Part shown: positions 13,883-25,700 of the stretch, piece by piece
Layout: the number at the start of each line of letters is the position of its first letter
How positions within the stretch are numbered: position 1 is the stretch's first letter
Assembly: GCA_023078555.1 (NCBI GenBank)
Contig: CM041200.1
Location: 5,484,936-5,548,935, forward strand
DNA: 64,000 nucleotides
Source of the DNA: Ulva prolifera
Taxonomy: Eukaryota; Chlorophyta; Ulvophyceae; Ulvales; Ulvaceae
Direction: 5' to 3'
Notes under the pieces: model-generated
Told to the model about the DNA's origin: nothing
Databases searched by the model: none
Seen by the model: only the letters and a program-made list of their open reading frames with translations
Made by a program: the position numbers and the translations under genes

Positions 13883-15734
13883 ATGCACATTCCCGCAGCT
13901 GTCATGGATAATGCGACGACGAGTACGGAGGAAAACGTTCAAAAACTTCAGAAAGAGCTATTCGCCTGTCGAAGTGCATACGCCACTGCCCAACGATCTG
14001 TTGGGCAACTCGCTGGAAGTCTGAAAGATTCGCAACACGAGGTCGAGGCGTTGAAACGGACATTGCAGCGAAACAATGCCGACGCAGCAGAGCTGCGAAC
14101 ATGCAAGCTGAAAGTGGAAGAGCTCGAAGGAACCTTACTGTCACAGCAGCGAGAAACGAAACTTCTACAGTCTGCCCGAGCAGTGCTAGATGAAGAGATC
14201 AAGGCTTTGCGAGCAGAGCAGGCAGCCAAGTCATATGAGATTGCTACTTTGCAGCAGAGTACAGCTCTTCAGAGAAGTAAAATGGAGGAGCAATCTACGC
14301 AGATACTTGTTTTGAAGAATCAAGTGACGGAGCTGGAGGACGAGGTGGCAGCAGCAGAGACTGATGCCACCGCTGCGCGGGAGGCGCTAGCAGTTGGAAG
14401 AAATTCTGAAGAAGTAGATAGCTTGCTCGCTCAAGTTGATGATTTGAAGGCGGAGAATGTAGGTCTTTCGCAGCAGATGGTGTTGATGAAGGCAGATCGA
14501 GATCAAGTCACTGACCGCTTGCAGCCATCTATACCATCAAAGGATGCAGGCGAGATTCAGCGGACTGGGACCCCAACAAGTAAGTGCTCCAATTGTTTGC
14601 GATACATTGCAGCTAGCTGGGACCTGCGCATTGAATGCTCTCAACCGTGCAGATGAACGTTCAAACAGTATGGCTGTGCCTTCGACAATCTACTCATCCA
14701 CAGATGTGGACAACATGTCCGACGAAGATTTGAGAGTAGCGCTGCAGCACTGCCTGAGACTTCAGGAGCAGTACAAAAACGCTCGCGAAAGCCTACTGAG
14801 CGCCAATCGCCACGAGAGCTTGCAGGCGGAAAGGCTGCGGTATGATGTGGATGCGTTAGCATCAAGCTTGAAGGTATGCACAATTTATTGAGCCCGCAAC
14901 ACGTTGATGTCATCCTCAACGCATGTCCATCGCTGTTGCATGTGAACAATTCCAGGTTCATCAAAGACATAATGCATGAGTGCTCGACAACAGTGCGAAC
15001 ACATTTTGTGCATCTTGCATTTCATTGGTTTTTGTATCAGAGCGCTACACCTGCTGGTGCCTCGGTTCATGAGTATGCCTCAAGCCACGGAACAATTTTG
15101 TACCGGAGTATAATTCATGTTCGCATCGGATGCATCTTCTGCTGGCTGTCATCAGGGGCTCACACAAAGGTAATGCATTTCGGCCATGTTGCAGATACGC
15201 ATTTCTTTTGCCTTTTAGAAAGCTGAATCAGTACAATGGGTTCATTTAGCGTGTTGCATTTGGTGCTCTCTTCTGTATTGGTTCAGGCTCAGCAAACTGC
15301 AGGAAGCGGAATCCTGCAGTGGTGCATGGCAGGCTCAATGCATGAATGCATTGGGTCAAATTGAGCGGCTAAAAGAGATGCTCGGGGAAGGGGCCGAATG
15401 GGTTGGCGACGAAAGAGATCGCGATGTTGCAGTGGGTGCGATGCCTGGACCCCAAGAGACAGATGGCTCGAAGCCGCAGGAAAGGCCAGTGACTGCAGAC
15501 ACAGGCACTGGCGCCCCCAACTCAGCCGATGACCTAAAATGCAGGCGTTGCCTACAGATGCAACGACTATCTCTGAAGCATGCGGAAAAGGCTGCCGACA
15601 TGGATCTGCAGTTGCGTGCGATGTGCGCCGAGCTGTTGCGCAACACCCGCATGGCAGGACAAATCGGGCGATCAACACTTCCAATGCTCTACTCCATTGA
15701 AAGTCGCTTGGTACATTTGGAAAGCACCTCATGA
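13883..15734 (+). CDS. Uncharacterised coiled-coil protein
   Basis: Three exons, 13883-14579, 14653-14873 and 15303-15734, join in phase (phase 1, then 0) to give 449 residues; an in-frame ATG at 13904 could be the true start and would remove seven. About residues 10-230 and 265-320 are dense heptad coiled coil rich in Ala, Glu, Leu and Gln, as in centrosomal, Golgi or flagellar structural proteins. The C-terminal exon has a Pro/Gly/Thr-rich linker, a single C-x2-C pair (KCRRC) and a short helical end. I cannot assign a family. Divergent pairing with alpha-tubulin hints at a microtubule or ciliary role, but that is inference only. Choosing the acceptor at 15302 rather than the AG at 15286 is forced by the reading frame. 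Confidence 0.65.
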
Positions 15735-16044
15735 TGATTCTGCGTTGTTGAAACTGTGAAGTTGTGAGTGTAAGCATGGTTTGAAGCGATGAAGCAGACC
15801 GCGGTATGCGATCGCATACCATGCACCGAGACCAAGATGCATGGGGTACATGCGCAAAAAGCGGATCACATGTTTCTTTCTGCGCTCATCTGTACATGTT
15901 CGCGGCAGTCATGATGCAACGTCACTGCATGCCTCACCGACTCCTTCACATTCTGCGATGCGAAGCAACGGATCGTGCCGCATCTCCTTACACCCATGAC
16001 AGTCTCGTCTAGGTCATCGTAAACTACTTTGTCAACAGACTCGT

Positions 16045-17106
16045 ATGTCTTGCGGAGTACGCGACTTTGTCCGGCTGTTGCCTGGCGCTACTCGGTTTGG
16101 GACGTGCAGCAACGCAACAAGGAATGCACCATGCTCTCCGTCGCGGCCGAGGACAGCCGCGCATTCGGCTCGAGTGCACCAATGCCAGGTACCCCGTAGA
16201 AGCTTTGTGAGGGTGGTTGGTCGTTGTTCAATCCGTACAACTGGCAAAGCTCTGCCGGAAACAAGCTGCTCGAAGGTGCGTGCTGGCGAACCGGTGTTCA
16301 GCCCGCGTGACACGCAATTCCTGAGGCTTATAGCTCTGAATCTCCTCCAGTTGACGTATCGTATAGGTGGTGCAGTGTATGAACAAACTAGATAGTTGGG
16401 CTACTGGCTGCAAGATGGACTCCTCCTCGGAGGCAGCCTTCATCAAGGCTTCACAGATCATATGAGCTCATCGCCGATTGATCGTGCAGGCCTGGGGGCT
16501 GCTGCGACAGTATACAGCCAACGAGTTTCAAGGCCTTGCACAGCCTATGCGAGACACGAAATCGCGGCGTGACAAACTCAGAGATGCACTACAGACTGTC
16601 CTTGTCCACAAAAACCCGGAATTTGGATGGGACCCAGAGCAGCCTCAGGTGCTGCTTGGTGTTGTGTGTTCTGATGTCAGATTGGGCATACGGGCGCTGC
16701 GGGACTGGAGCACTGCAGTAGGCACAAAGTTTGTGGTGCCTGAAAGTCAGGTACCGCTACGCTAAGCATTGCAGGTCGCAACATATGCCTGAGCTTGAAG
16801 GCTTCAAATTGTTTGTCGTGCAGGTGCCTGATGTTCCCGTTCCTACCATTTGTGGACCTGTGTATATCAAGTACAACTCCATCACGCAGGTGAGCCACGC
16901 CAATGACAGTCCCAACGTAGCTGCATCAATTCCGGGGCCAACACGGGTGAACATCGCAATATTTCTTGTGGTTGTAGAATTGTTATGTCTCCAAATACCA
17001 GGGGCAAGATAGAGGCGTGTTGTTGACGATTGGGCAAGTGCAATTAGGCCACTTTCCTCTCGGCCTTTGGGACGAAGAACAGTGTGTCCCCGCCCCCAAG
17101 CTCTGA
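16045..17106 (+). CDS. DUF1824 family protein, probably plastid-targeted
   Basis: DUF1824 proteins are small, functionally uncharacterised proteins of cyanobacteria and photosynthetic eukaryotes. Four exons, 16045-16275, 16490-16750, 16824-16889 and 16978-17106, all in phase 0, give 228 residues. Residues 1-77 are rich in Arg, Ser, Ala and Thr with almost no acids, which fits a chloroplast transit peptide. The domain follows: AWGLLRQY, a central IRALRDWSTAVG stretch, then GPVYIKYNS, a YQGQDRGVL segment and the closing GHFPLGLWDE, which are the hallmark blocks I recall for the family. The first exon is the least certain because it rests only on splice phase and composition. Its function is unknown; location and conservation suggest a role in the photosynthetic organelle. 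Confidence 0.72.
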
Positions 17107-18205
17107 CTACAGTTCTGTCCGCTAGAAGCCCGGAAATCCATCATTTGACTGGTGGTGCGCTGACTCTATACTGTATCCTGTGCTTTGCTTCGCACAGCAT
17201 TTTTTTATGTACATCTGCAAGACAATGGTAGGCATGTGCCACATTGTGAATGCATTTGCGTCAACTCGAATCTGTGCGAATGCGGGAAATCACAGCGTTT
17301 GGTGCATGTTCATAGACTACCATCGACGATGGATCGGATAAACATGAGATGTGATCAACAGGAGATATGCTTGGTGAATAATCCGCGGACAGTACGGTTA
17401 GACAACTCAATTATGTATAACCGTGGTTTTTCGCGTTCACGGCTTGCGAACTTTTTTTCGTGCGTGAACGCTTTGCTTCGGTAGCCGCGAGACTGGCAGG
17501 CAGCCGCCATGCATGGAGCCGAAACTGCATCGCGATGCATCGTACGGGGTCCTGGCTGCGCCTTAGTCCAAGCCCCAGGTTTTAAAGGTCAAGGCTTATG
17601 CAAAAAGATAATTTCTCGCAATCGTCTGTGCACGTGCGCCTGCCCTTTATCGCGTCATTTTCAAAGCTCCCGAGGGTACCATCTGCAGCTTCGGTCGTCC
17701 TGTAAAGAGCTGTGATTATTGCTGCGATATCTGCCTAAGTTGATTTCTGCTGTTCGAAGGTGGATCGGCAGAGTTGACCAGTTGCATGCCAGAGGTGTGT
17801 GTCGAGCGGTTTCTTTGCCTTGGATCAATCTGGGTGTTTTTTTTTGCGCTTGAAAGTTATCTTACCACTGCGCCTGGATATGTTGCTTGTACACTCAGCC
17901 TTGAATACGTTCTTGCGTCGTTCGCGACAAGATGCACATCGCCGGAGCGTCTCTGTTGCTCCCATCGTAGTGACTTCACGACCACGCCGATCTTGTGCTC
18001 TGCAAACTACCGATCAATGGCTGCGTTGTATCGCATAGTAGTGGCATCGTTTTGACCCCGACACTCATGGTTTGGAGTCGAGCATAAGGGACCGTCGCGC
18101 AGTCAGGCTGGATCGTTGCTCGTTTCTGTCCGCAAAGTAGCTCTACAACGTTGATGTGCTGCGCAGATACTTCCTTGGCGTTCGCACATGCTCTGAGATA
18201 GGGCA
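17107..18205. other. Intergenic region, about 1.1 kb
   Basis: Short open frames on both strands show no family resemblance. The stretch probably holds the DUF1824 3' end and the promoter and 5' leader of the B3-domain gene. No repeat or RNA gene is evident. Confidence 0.45.
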
Positions 18206-21200
18206 ATGTCCGAGCCCACCCATCAGCCAGAGGCCGATGGACAAGCCACTTACAGCATGGCTCAGCCTCACAACCCTGTTTCCCTTGAGCAGCTGCAACA
18301 GCTTGCCCACCAAGCACAGCAGCTGCAGGATGGCACAGCTGCCATCCTGCCACTGGGTCAGACCATGCCCATAGAAGGACATCAGTTTGGTCAAGCAGCA
18401 TTGAATGGCCATGACCTTACACCGGGGGGGGCACCTTTATCAACGGCCGAGCTTCTTCGCCATGTTGGCATGGCATCTGGTCAGGCAGGAGCCTCTCAGC
18501 ACATGGATGTGTCAGGCAGGGTGCCTCAAGCCATTGCACCGCAATGGACTGGCACCTCGCAACTGCAGGATCTTGTGTCTCGCATGAATGTACCAGGAGG
18601 GTACTCTCTTCAGGGAGGCGAGCTGGTGCAGGGTTCCACAGGCGCTCCTCAAGTCAACCTTTCTGACTTTCAAGCTGTTGCAAACGCATATGCAGCTGAG
18701 ATACCACAACAGCAATTATACCAAGCTTCTGGGGATGTACCTATCGCGTCCCAGGCACAAAGCATTCCAGCTCCTTCCGAGAATCATGACGATTCAGCTG
18801 CAGTGCCTCCTCCTGCTGACTCTCAAGCTGATGCAAGTGCCCTGTACAAACCCCCTGTGTCCGGCCTCGAGGGCATTGTGCATGATGCAGTGCACAAGGA
18901 TGGTATGTCAGTCCTGGGAGTGCCACCACCTGTGCAACAACAAGAGCAGCCTCCGCCTCCGGCGCAAATTATCGGTGACGGTCAGAATACAGTACTGGCA
19001 GCCAAAATTCTGACAGAATCTGATGTGAAGCACTCTCGGGCTATTTTGCCACGCATCGCTGTGGAAAATAATCTCCCTTTCTTGCTGGGATACCGAACAT
19101 ATGGGCTGGTCCTGCCCGATCCAGAGGGGCGCAGATGGGAGTTCACAATCAAGAGCTGGGCAAATGGCAGGGCTGATCGCACTCCTGGTGAACGCAAAAA
19201 GGACCGGCGCGTTTATGTTGTCGAGCAGATGGCAAACTTCCTTGCCAAGAACAAGCTAGTTGTCGGAGATGTGATTGGGTTTGTCGTTGTTGATGGTGCG
19301 TACCGGCCACTTGCATGTCAGAGTCCTGATGTCATGCTGTGCAACAGCATTAGTGTTCTTGCTTCGCTGCTGTCCCACTTCATGTTTTCCTGATTTTTGG
19401 TCACATCCAGGTCACTTGCAAGTGCACTGCCAGACCCATGAATTGAGAGCATGGATCGAGAGGCCTACATATGGGGCCCCAACGCTCATCTCTCAGCCGG
19501 AGCCGGTTCCTGCAAAGTGTTCAGTGCTTGAAGACATTCCTGAAGATGATTCTGTGCATCGGCAGTGCATGCGCTCTGAGAGATGCAGCAAGCCAGATGG
19601 ACACCCTGGCTTCTGTGTCGGACGTCAGGATGGCCAACGTGCGCGCAATACACAGGTGTGGTTACCGGTGCAAGTACCACTTGTGACCTGTGCCCAATGT
19701 ATGTGGATGATGCATGCCATGTTTGTGACGGATGTTTTGTGCTTCTTTGGTTGTCTACGTCTCCAGATCTATAGCAGGCTTGAACGGTCAACTAGCTGGG
19801 CGTTTGCAGGCTCGCCTAAAGCTCACATACTGGCCACCACCATCTGGGGACATGATCAATGCGGTTGACCCAAGCATTCCAATCATGGAAATCCCACCTG
19901 CAGCTATGCCATCCTCTGGTGTGTTCCTGGCATATCGGGTGCCAGTCCCTGGACACCCAGACACAGTGGAGCTGCCACCGGGCAGTTTGATCAAGATTCC
20001 AATTGCGTGTGCGCGAGAGGGGTGCTTGAAGCTTACAGTCACTGGACCGCCTGGCCAGCAGCACGATCTGATTGCTCGTGCATTGCTGGATGAAACTCCC
20101 GCACCAATTGAGCAAGACAGCCCAGATGCTGCTGTTCGGCTGAACCCTCCGGGCCGTAGAGTGACATGGCAGCTGTCAGGACTAGCAACCCTTCATGCTG
20201 CACACGCATGTGACATGGGGGATGAAGTCTGCATTGAGAGGTGCGCATCGCCATATCTAAGCAGCGCTAACTGTGCCTGACTACATTACGAGCTGTCACA
20301 TGAACAACCCATGCAGGCAGGGTGGAGGCTTTGCGGTGAGCAAAGTTCCGTCCGATCAGCTCCTGACAATGCCAGGACGACCAATGCCACTGAATCCATC
20401 ACCAACTGTTGGATTTGGGGAGCTTTTGTGTCAGAGGGCTCAAGGGTGCATGAAAGCTGTGAACCACACAGGCTTCTGCTCTGGCCATCGTGGCTTCAAA
20501 CGCCGTGCAGATGGCGAGGAGATTGAGGGTGGTGCTCCCAAGAAGAGACGTTCAGAACCGAAAAGAAAGGGCGCCAAGGCCAAAGCCACCGCTGCAGGTG
20601 TGACGCATGTTGATGTGCCTTGAAATACCTGCTTGCTCTCTTGGAACTGCCGCTGGGGTGTCTCATGTGCTTGTATCGTACTTTGACTGTTGGCGCACAA
20701 ATTTCAGGCACAGGGCGTGTGATTCAGTGCATGTCTGTTTGTACCTCTGTCAAAGATTCCAGAATCTGATGGTACTGCTTGTGTGGTCCATTTCGGTGGG
20801 AGTGGTTGTGTTTCAAAGTGCCTACGGCCATTTGCATTGCAATTGCGTTTGATAGCAGAGCTCTCAGGGTGGGCTTTTTGTGCAGATGAGACATGGTTAC
20901 CTTCGCCGGGGATGCCAGCTGACACTCCTGGCGTCCCCCAGCGATGGACGCGAGACGCTCCACATGTTGACACAGTTGCCATGATTCCCCCAGCAGATGT
21001 TGTGCCACCCATTCCTGCGCCCAGTAAGCATGTGGAAGTAAATGATGCAGCAGACATGCTTCTGGCACTGTCAGGAGGTGGGCAGGAAATGGGAACCGAT
21101 ACGAAGCCGCCTGCGGTCGCACAGGCACAGGTGTGTCCTGGGTACGCAATGTAGTGCAGTGTCACAGGCTCGATGAGTAGCTTGAGTGAACCCACCCACG

Positions 21201-21602
21201 GTTGGTGTCCGCGTGCAGAGCAGAGTGCCATCGCACGCATGCACACCCACCTACACTCCTGCGCCGCCACCTGCAAACTATCTCACTACAAGTGCAAGAA
21301 AGCAGAAAGAATAAATCCTTGTGTATATGTCACCATTAATGAATCATATTCAGGTACCTCCGGTCGACAAAGTCGGTGTGTTGCCTGAAGTACCGATGGT
21401 CCCCGCTGTGCCGGGGCCCGCCAATGGTGCGCCACAAGCAAATGTTATGCACACAATCCCGGCGGAGCACGCTCACGTACCCTTGGCAGAGGTAGAGGAT
21501 GATGGTGGGCAATCTTACCTGCAGCTGCTGCAAAATGCCATGACCAATTTGAGTCGCGATGAAGGACTTATGGATGGAGCGCCTCCTCCACCACCGTCGT
21601 GA
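18206..21602 (+). CDS. B3-domain transcription factor with duplicated C-x5-C-x5-H-x3-C motif
   Basis: Six exons, 18206-19295, 19411-19655, 19810-20240, 20317-20597, 20886-21130 and 21354-21602, join with consistent phases to give 846 residues. The first 265 residues are Gln/Pro/Ala-rich and look disordered, like an activation region. Residues about 267-363 form a B3 DNA-binding domain: KILTESDV, ILPRIAVENNLP, LPDPEGRRWEF, then VEQMANFLAKNKL and GDVIGFVVVDG. A Cys/His motif with spacing C-x5-C-x5-H-x3-C lies at about 416-433. It recurs at about 627-646, followed there by a basic KKRR/KRK nuclear localisation-like segment. Between the motifs is a beta-rich region (about 446-588) that could be a degenerate second B3-like fold. 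The Pro-rich C-terminus contains an AADMLLALSGGG patch. B3 proteins are plant-lineage regulators; the target genes here are unknown. Confidence 0.78.
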
Positions 21603-22771
21603 ACAATGCTTGGTCGACGCGTGACCACTGAACCCAAGAAATGTTTTCTTGGATTTGCTAATGAGACATGTGATTGCATGGATTGAACTGTTGCATGATG
21701 CGTGGTTGATAATGAAGTTGGTGCTGGTGAGCATTTTGTTTAAGGATAGCATGTGTATGGCTGCCATGATAAAGGACCGGTGGGTGCGGTCAACAGTTTT
21801 CAATGTTTTCGGCCAACTCTCAGCTTGTCCTTTGACGAATACATGTGCCCTTGGACGGGTGCGACATTGCCGATGAATGTAAGTCTGGTCTTGCACATCT
21901 TGTGTGCAGATGCATGGACCCATCCTCTAATCTGATGTGGTGGGCTGCTAACCGCTATCGACCGAAATACACGTTGCAGCCTTCTGGACACTACTTACTC
22001 ATGCCATTGGTCGTTCGGCCTGCAACATGCAGCACCACTTCAGCTGATCACGTACAAATTCTGCCACCTAGACATCAGAACATGGGTAAACACAACGTGG
22101 TGAGAGGGCGTCAGTTCAGCCTTGCATTTGAACATGTTGCTTATTGTGGCCTCGCGACCCCTATGCAGGCTCGGAGGTAGCTGAAAATGGCATGCATGGG
22201 ATCCCCATTGTGAAGAAGGCCCGATTAAAGGATTCCTGGCCAAGTAAACGTACCTGCAAGAACAATTGAGACATTTTCCAGACAAGGTAACATTCTGCTA
22301 TATGTGTGCTCAGGTAGGTGAACGTGAGTGGCAGCCGCTGCAGCAGACGCAGTCCATGCATGAAGCTGATTGCTGCAACATGCACATGCTGTCAACCAAT
22401 TCGCCACTACCGATATTACACAAACACAGCGACGTTAAAAAGCTTTCAAGAAAGCCGCGTGAGTCGCGTCTGAGATTGCGGAATTTGTTTCTTCAAGATT
22501 ATGTCGTGCAACACTGGCAGTGCTGCGCCTGTGGCCCAGCATGTTATTACGAGCAAGTGGCCCCCGTGTAGAGAGTGTGTTCATGTTATTATGCCAGTCT
22601 ACATGAATGCATAGGCTCAAGCTTGACTCGTTTTATCTAGTGTTCGTGCGTATGTGCCTGCTTGGCGATCGCATGTGTTTCGCCAGCGCGTCACACTGCA
22701 TCGCCCGTCTGATCGGAACAGTGATAACAGAAGGGTCTCAGCGTTGATCATGGTGGTGTGAATAATCAGTC
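21603..22771. other. Intergenic region, about 1.2 kb
   Basis: It lies between the B3 gene stop and the TOP3 start, both on the plus strand. Open frames of up to 111 codons show no recognisable family and no splice continuity. No RNA gene or repeat is seen. Confidence 0.45.
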
Positions 22772-25700
22772 ATGCCGAGTCGAAAGAAAGTGCTATGTGT
22801 TGCGGAAAAGCCTATGGTAGCCCGAGAGGTAACAAAATGCCTGATTGGGCATCTGCCCCAAAACAATGCGTATGGCCCCTCACGTTAGCACGTACACTCT
22901 ATGTATGTGGTATTTTCCTCATTTCCACTGGACTTGATGAGCGCTTGTCTCTGTCAATTCAGGAGGGGCCGGGTGCCCAACTACAATCTCTCATTCACTC
23001 TTGACAATGGGGACATCTGGGACATGACTTTCACCGCTGTCCGAGGCCATGTGATGGAGCATGTTTTCCCAGACGTCTGTAAGGCTTGGCAGAAGTATCC
23101 CATGAAGCAACTTTTTGAGACGCCAATAAACAAGCAAGTGTCAAACGCATGTCCCTACACTTTCCCACGCCCTTGCGAGTTCGTGTTGTTACCATTGCAA
23201 CTGGTCATACCTTGTTGATGTTCCATGACCTGTGAAGATTAGCTTATCGTCATTCAGGGCAACGAAGACGTGGCCGACAACCTGCAGCATCAAACAAGGG
23301 GAAAGGATTTGCTTGTGCTGTGGCTGGACTGTGACCGTGAAGGTGAGGCCATTGGATTTGAGGTGTGGAAATATCATCAGAAGCAGAAAAGTCACATTGC
23401 TTCCTTGCCTCAGAAGTCTGCCATTTGATACAGTGAGCCATGAAGGGTGCATGAGCGCCTGTGCGATTGACTGCCCGCTTTCATGCAGGTGATGGACATT
23501 TGTCTGAATGTGAAACGCTCCATTGCAGTGAAACGTGCACGCTTCTCAGCGCTGGTGCCATCTGAGATCAAAACGGCAATCAACAGGACTGTACCTCCAA
23601 ATAAGAAAGAAGCGGACGCAGTTGAAGCCCGTTCCATACTGGATCTGCGTTCAGGTGCTGCATTCACACGATACCAGACACTCCTGCTGCAGCGTGCTTT
23701 TGACTTCAAGGCGCAAGGCTTCAGGCAGCTGGATCAAAGTGGCAATGAGAGAGAAAATCTGGTCATCAGCTATGGCTCATGCCAGTACCCAACCCTAGGA
23801 TTGATCGTGAAACGCCACTGGTGCGACAACAAAGTCCACCCCACATCATGCGCTGCTGAAGCGTGTCTGTGGAGAGTTCTGTTGCCTGGAACACATCCAG
23901 AAGCCCGCTACATGTGACATACGTGCACTCAACACGCCTGCATGTGCCTACAGCACTTGAGCTGTTTGTTTCTATTTGCTCACTGCATTTGAGCTGACTG
24001 CAGCAAGGTGGCCCACACATCAGTAATTGTCTCTTCGGCAAACCTGCTATCTATCTAAACAATATCTGGGCGTCTGTCGCGGATCAGGTTGTTCGACAAG
24101 ATGCAGCTATCAAAACGGCTTTCGAATAGCAAGCCTCACCTTTATGCCTGTGTTCTGTAGGGAGCGCAAGGCTCATGTCCCTGAGCCATTCTGGAAAATC
24201 ATCATGAAGCATCGTGAAGCAGGGAAAATTACTGAGTTTGTGTGGGCCCGTAACCGCCTGTTTGATCATCAGGTCGCAACGATTCTGTTTGATATGTGCA
24301 TTGAGGCTGGACAGGCCACCGTCACAAAGGCACGCCCCTGACTAATCAGATCAATACATGCATTGCTTGCATCTGCCTCACGCTCTTTTGCCATGTACCT
24401 GTGGTTCAACCTGATGCTGCTCCAAAGTGACCAAAATTCGCAAGATGCGTTTCTGTATTGTGCTCTCCAATCCATGGTGTGTCAAGCTCAAGCCGTTGAA
24501 GGCACGTGGGCGCATGTTTGCAATCAAGAAATTCAGTGGCGCGTGCTGATCAGCAGTGTGCACATCATTAGCCCGAACGCTCTGCGTCCAGTTTGCTGCC
24601 TACCCTTCTGCATGCCGGAGGTCAACAACTGCAGTCTTGCTGCAGACCTTTGGACCCATCTGAACCCTTGTATTGCCTTTTGCAGGTAGAAGGCCAGCAG
24701 AAGACACGGCGTGCACCTCTGCCTCTGTCGACGCTGGAGATGCAGAAAAAGTGCACGCAGTATCTCCGCATCGGCGGTGACCAGATCATGCATGCGGCTG
24801 AGGCGCTGTACCAACGTGGTCTCATCAGCTACCCCCGTACAGAGACCGATCAGTTTGATCAGGCACAGGACCTCATGGTGCGCGCCCCTCCACCCCTCCC
24901 CTTTGGTGAGATGTCTTGCAGTGCCATGCAGCTCGCATCGCCATGCAGTGCGCCGCACTATTGTGTTCCTCCACAGTGGTAGCTCCCGAGCAGTCTGCGG
25001 GTGCTGATCGCATTGAGACAGATCGTGGCCGAGTGATTGAGTAGGCACAGCGTTTGTTGGACACAGCTGCGCACTGCTGGCTGGTCTATCTATGCTTGCT
25101 GAGGAGTAGAACTGTGGGATGTGTGACCATGGCATGTCGTGCAGAGATGCCAATAATTGTGTCAGTGTACCGTCGTTGCATTACTAGAGTATGTTTGACG
25201 CCCGAGGTAGATGTTGCCTCTTTTTTTTGGTTCTTTTTCTTTTTCATGTGCATTCTGGCCTGTTGTGCAGGCAATCTGCACCGAGTTGGCGCAGGGGGAC
25301 ATCAATGCCGGGCAGGGGGGCTGGGGTTGGGCAGCACATGCTGGCCAAATTGTGCACCCACCGAATTCAATGTGGCGGTGGCCTGCCGTTGGACCCAACA
25401 ATGACAATGCGCATCCCCCTATCCACCCGACACAATATGCCGCACCGGGTCAACTGCAGGGTCCCGAAAAGTCGCTGTATGAATTCATCTGCCGGAGCTT
25501 CCTCGCGTGCGTCGCCCCTCCCATGAACCATTGTCCTGGCTCGTAAGCTGGACAACGTTGTAATGTGGCATCTTGTGCGGCACGCTCATATGCACAGTTG
25601 CAACTTTGGCTTGTCACATCAGACATGCGGCGGCATGTCTGTCTGAACCGTCATGTAGACGATTGCAAATGCGGGTCTGGGTTGTGCATAGAGGAAGAGT

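Noticed and set aside
24330-24340. Possible frameshift or stop breaking TOP3 after exon 5
   Set aside because: A GC-AG intron at this point restores the frame and the conserved order of blocks, and the same donor occurs in two other genes.
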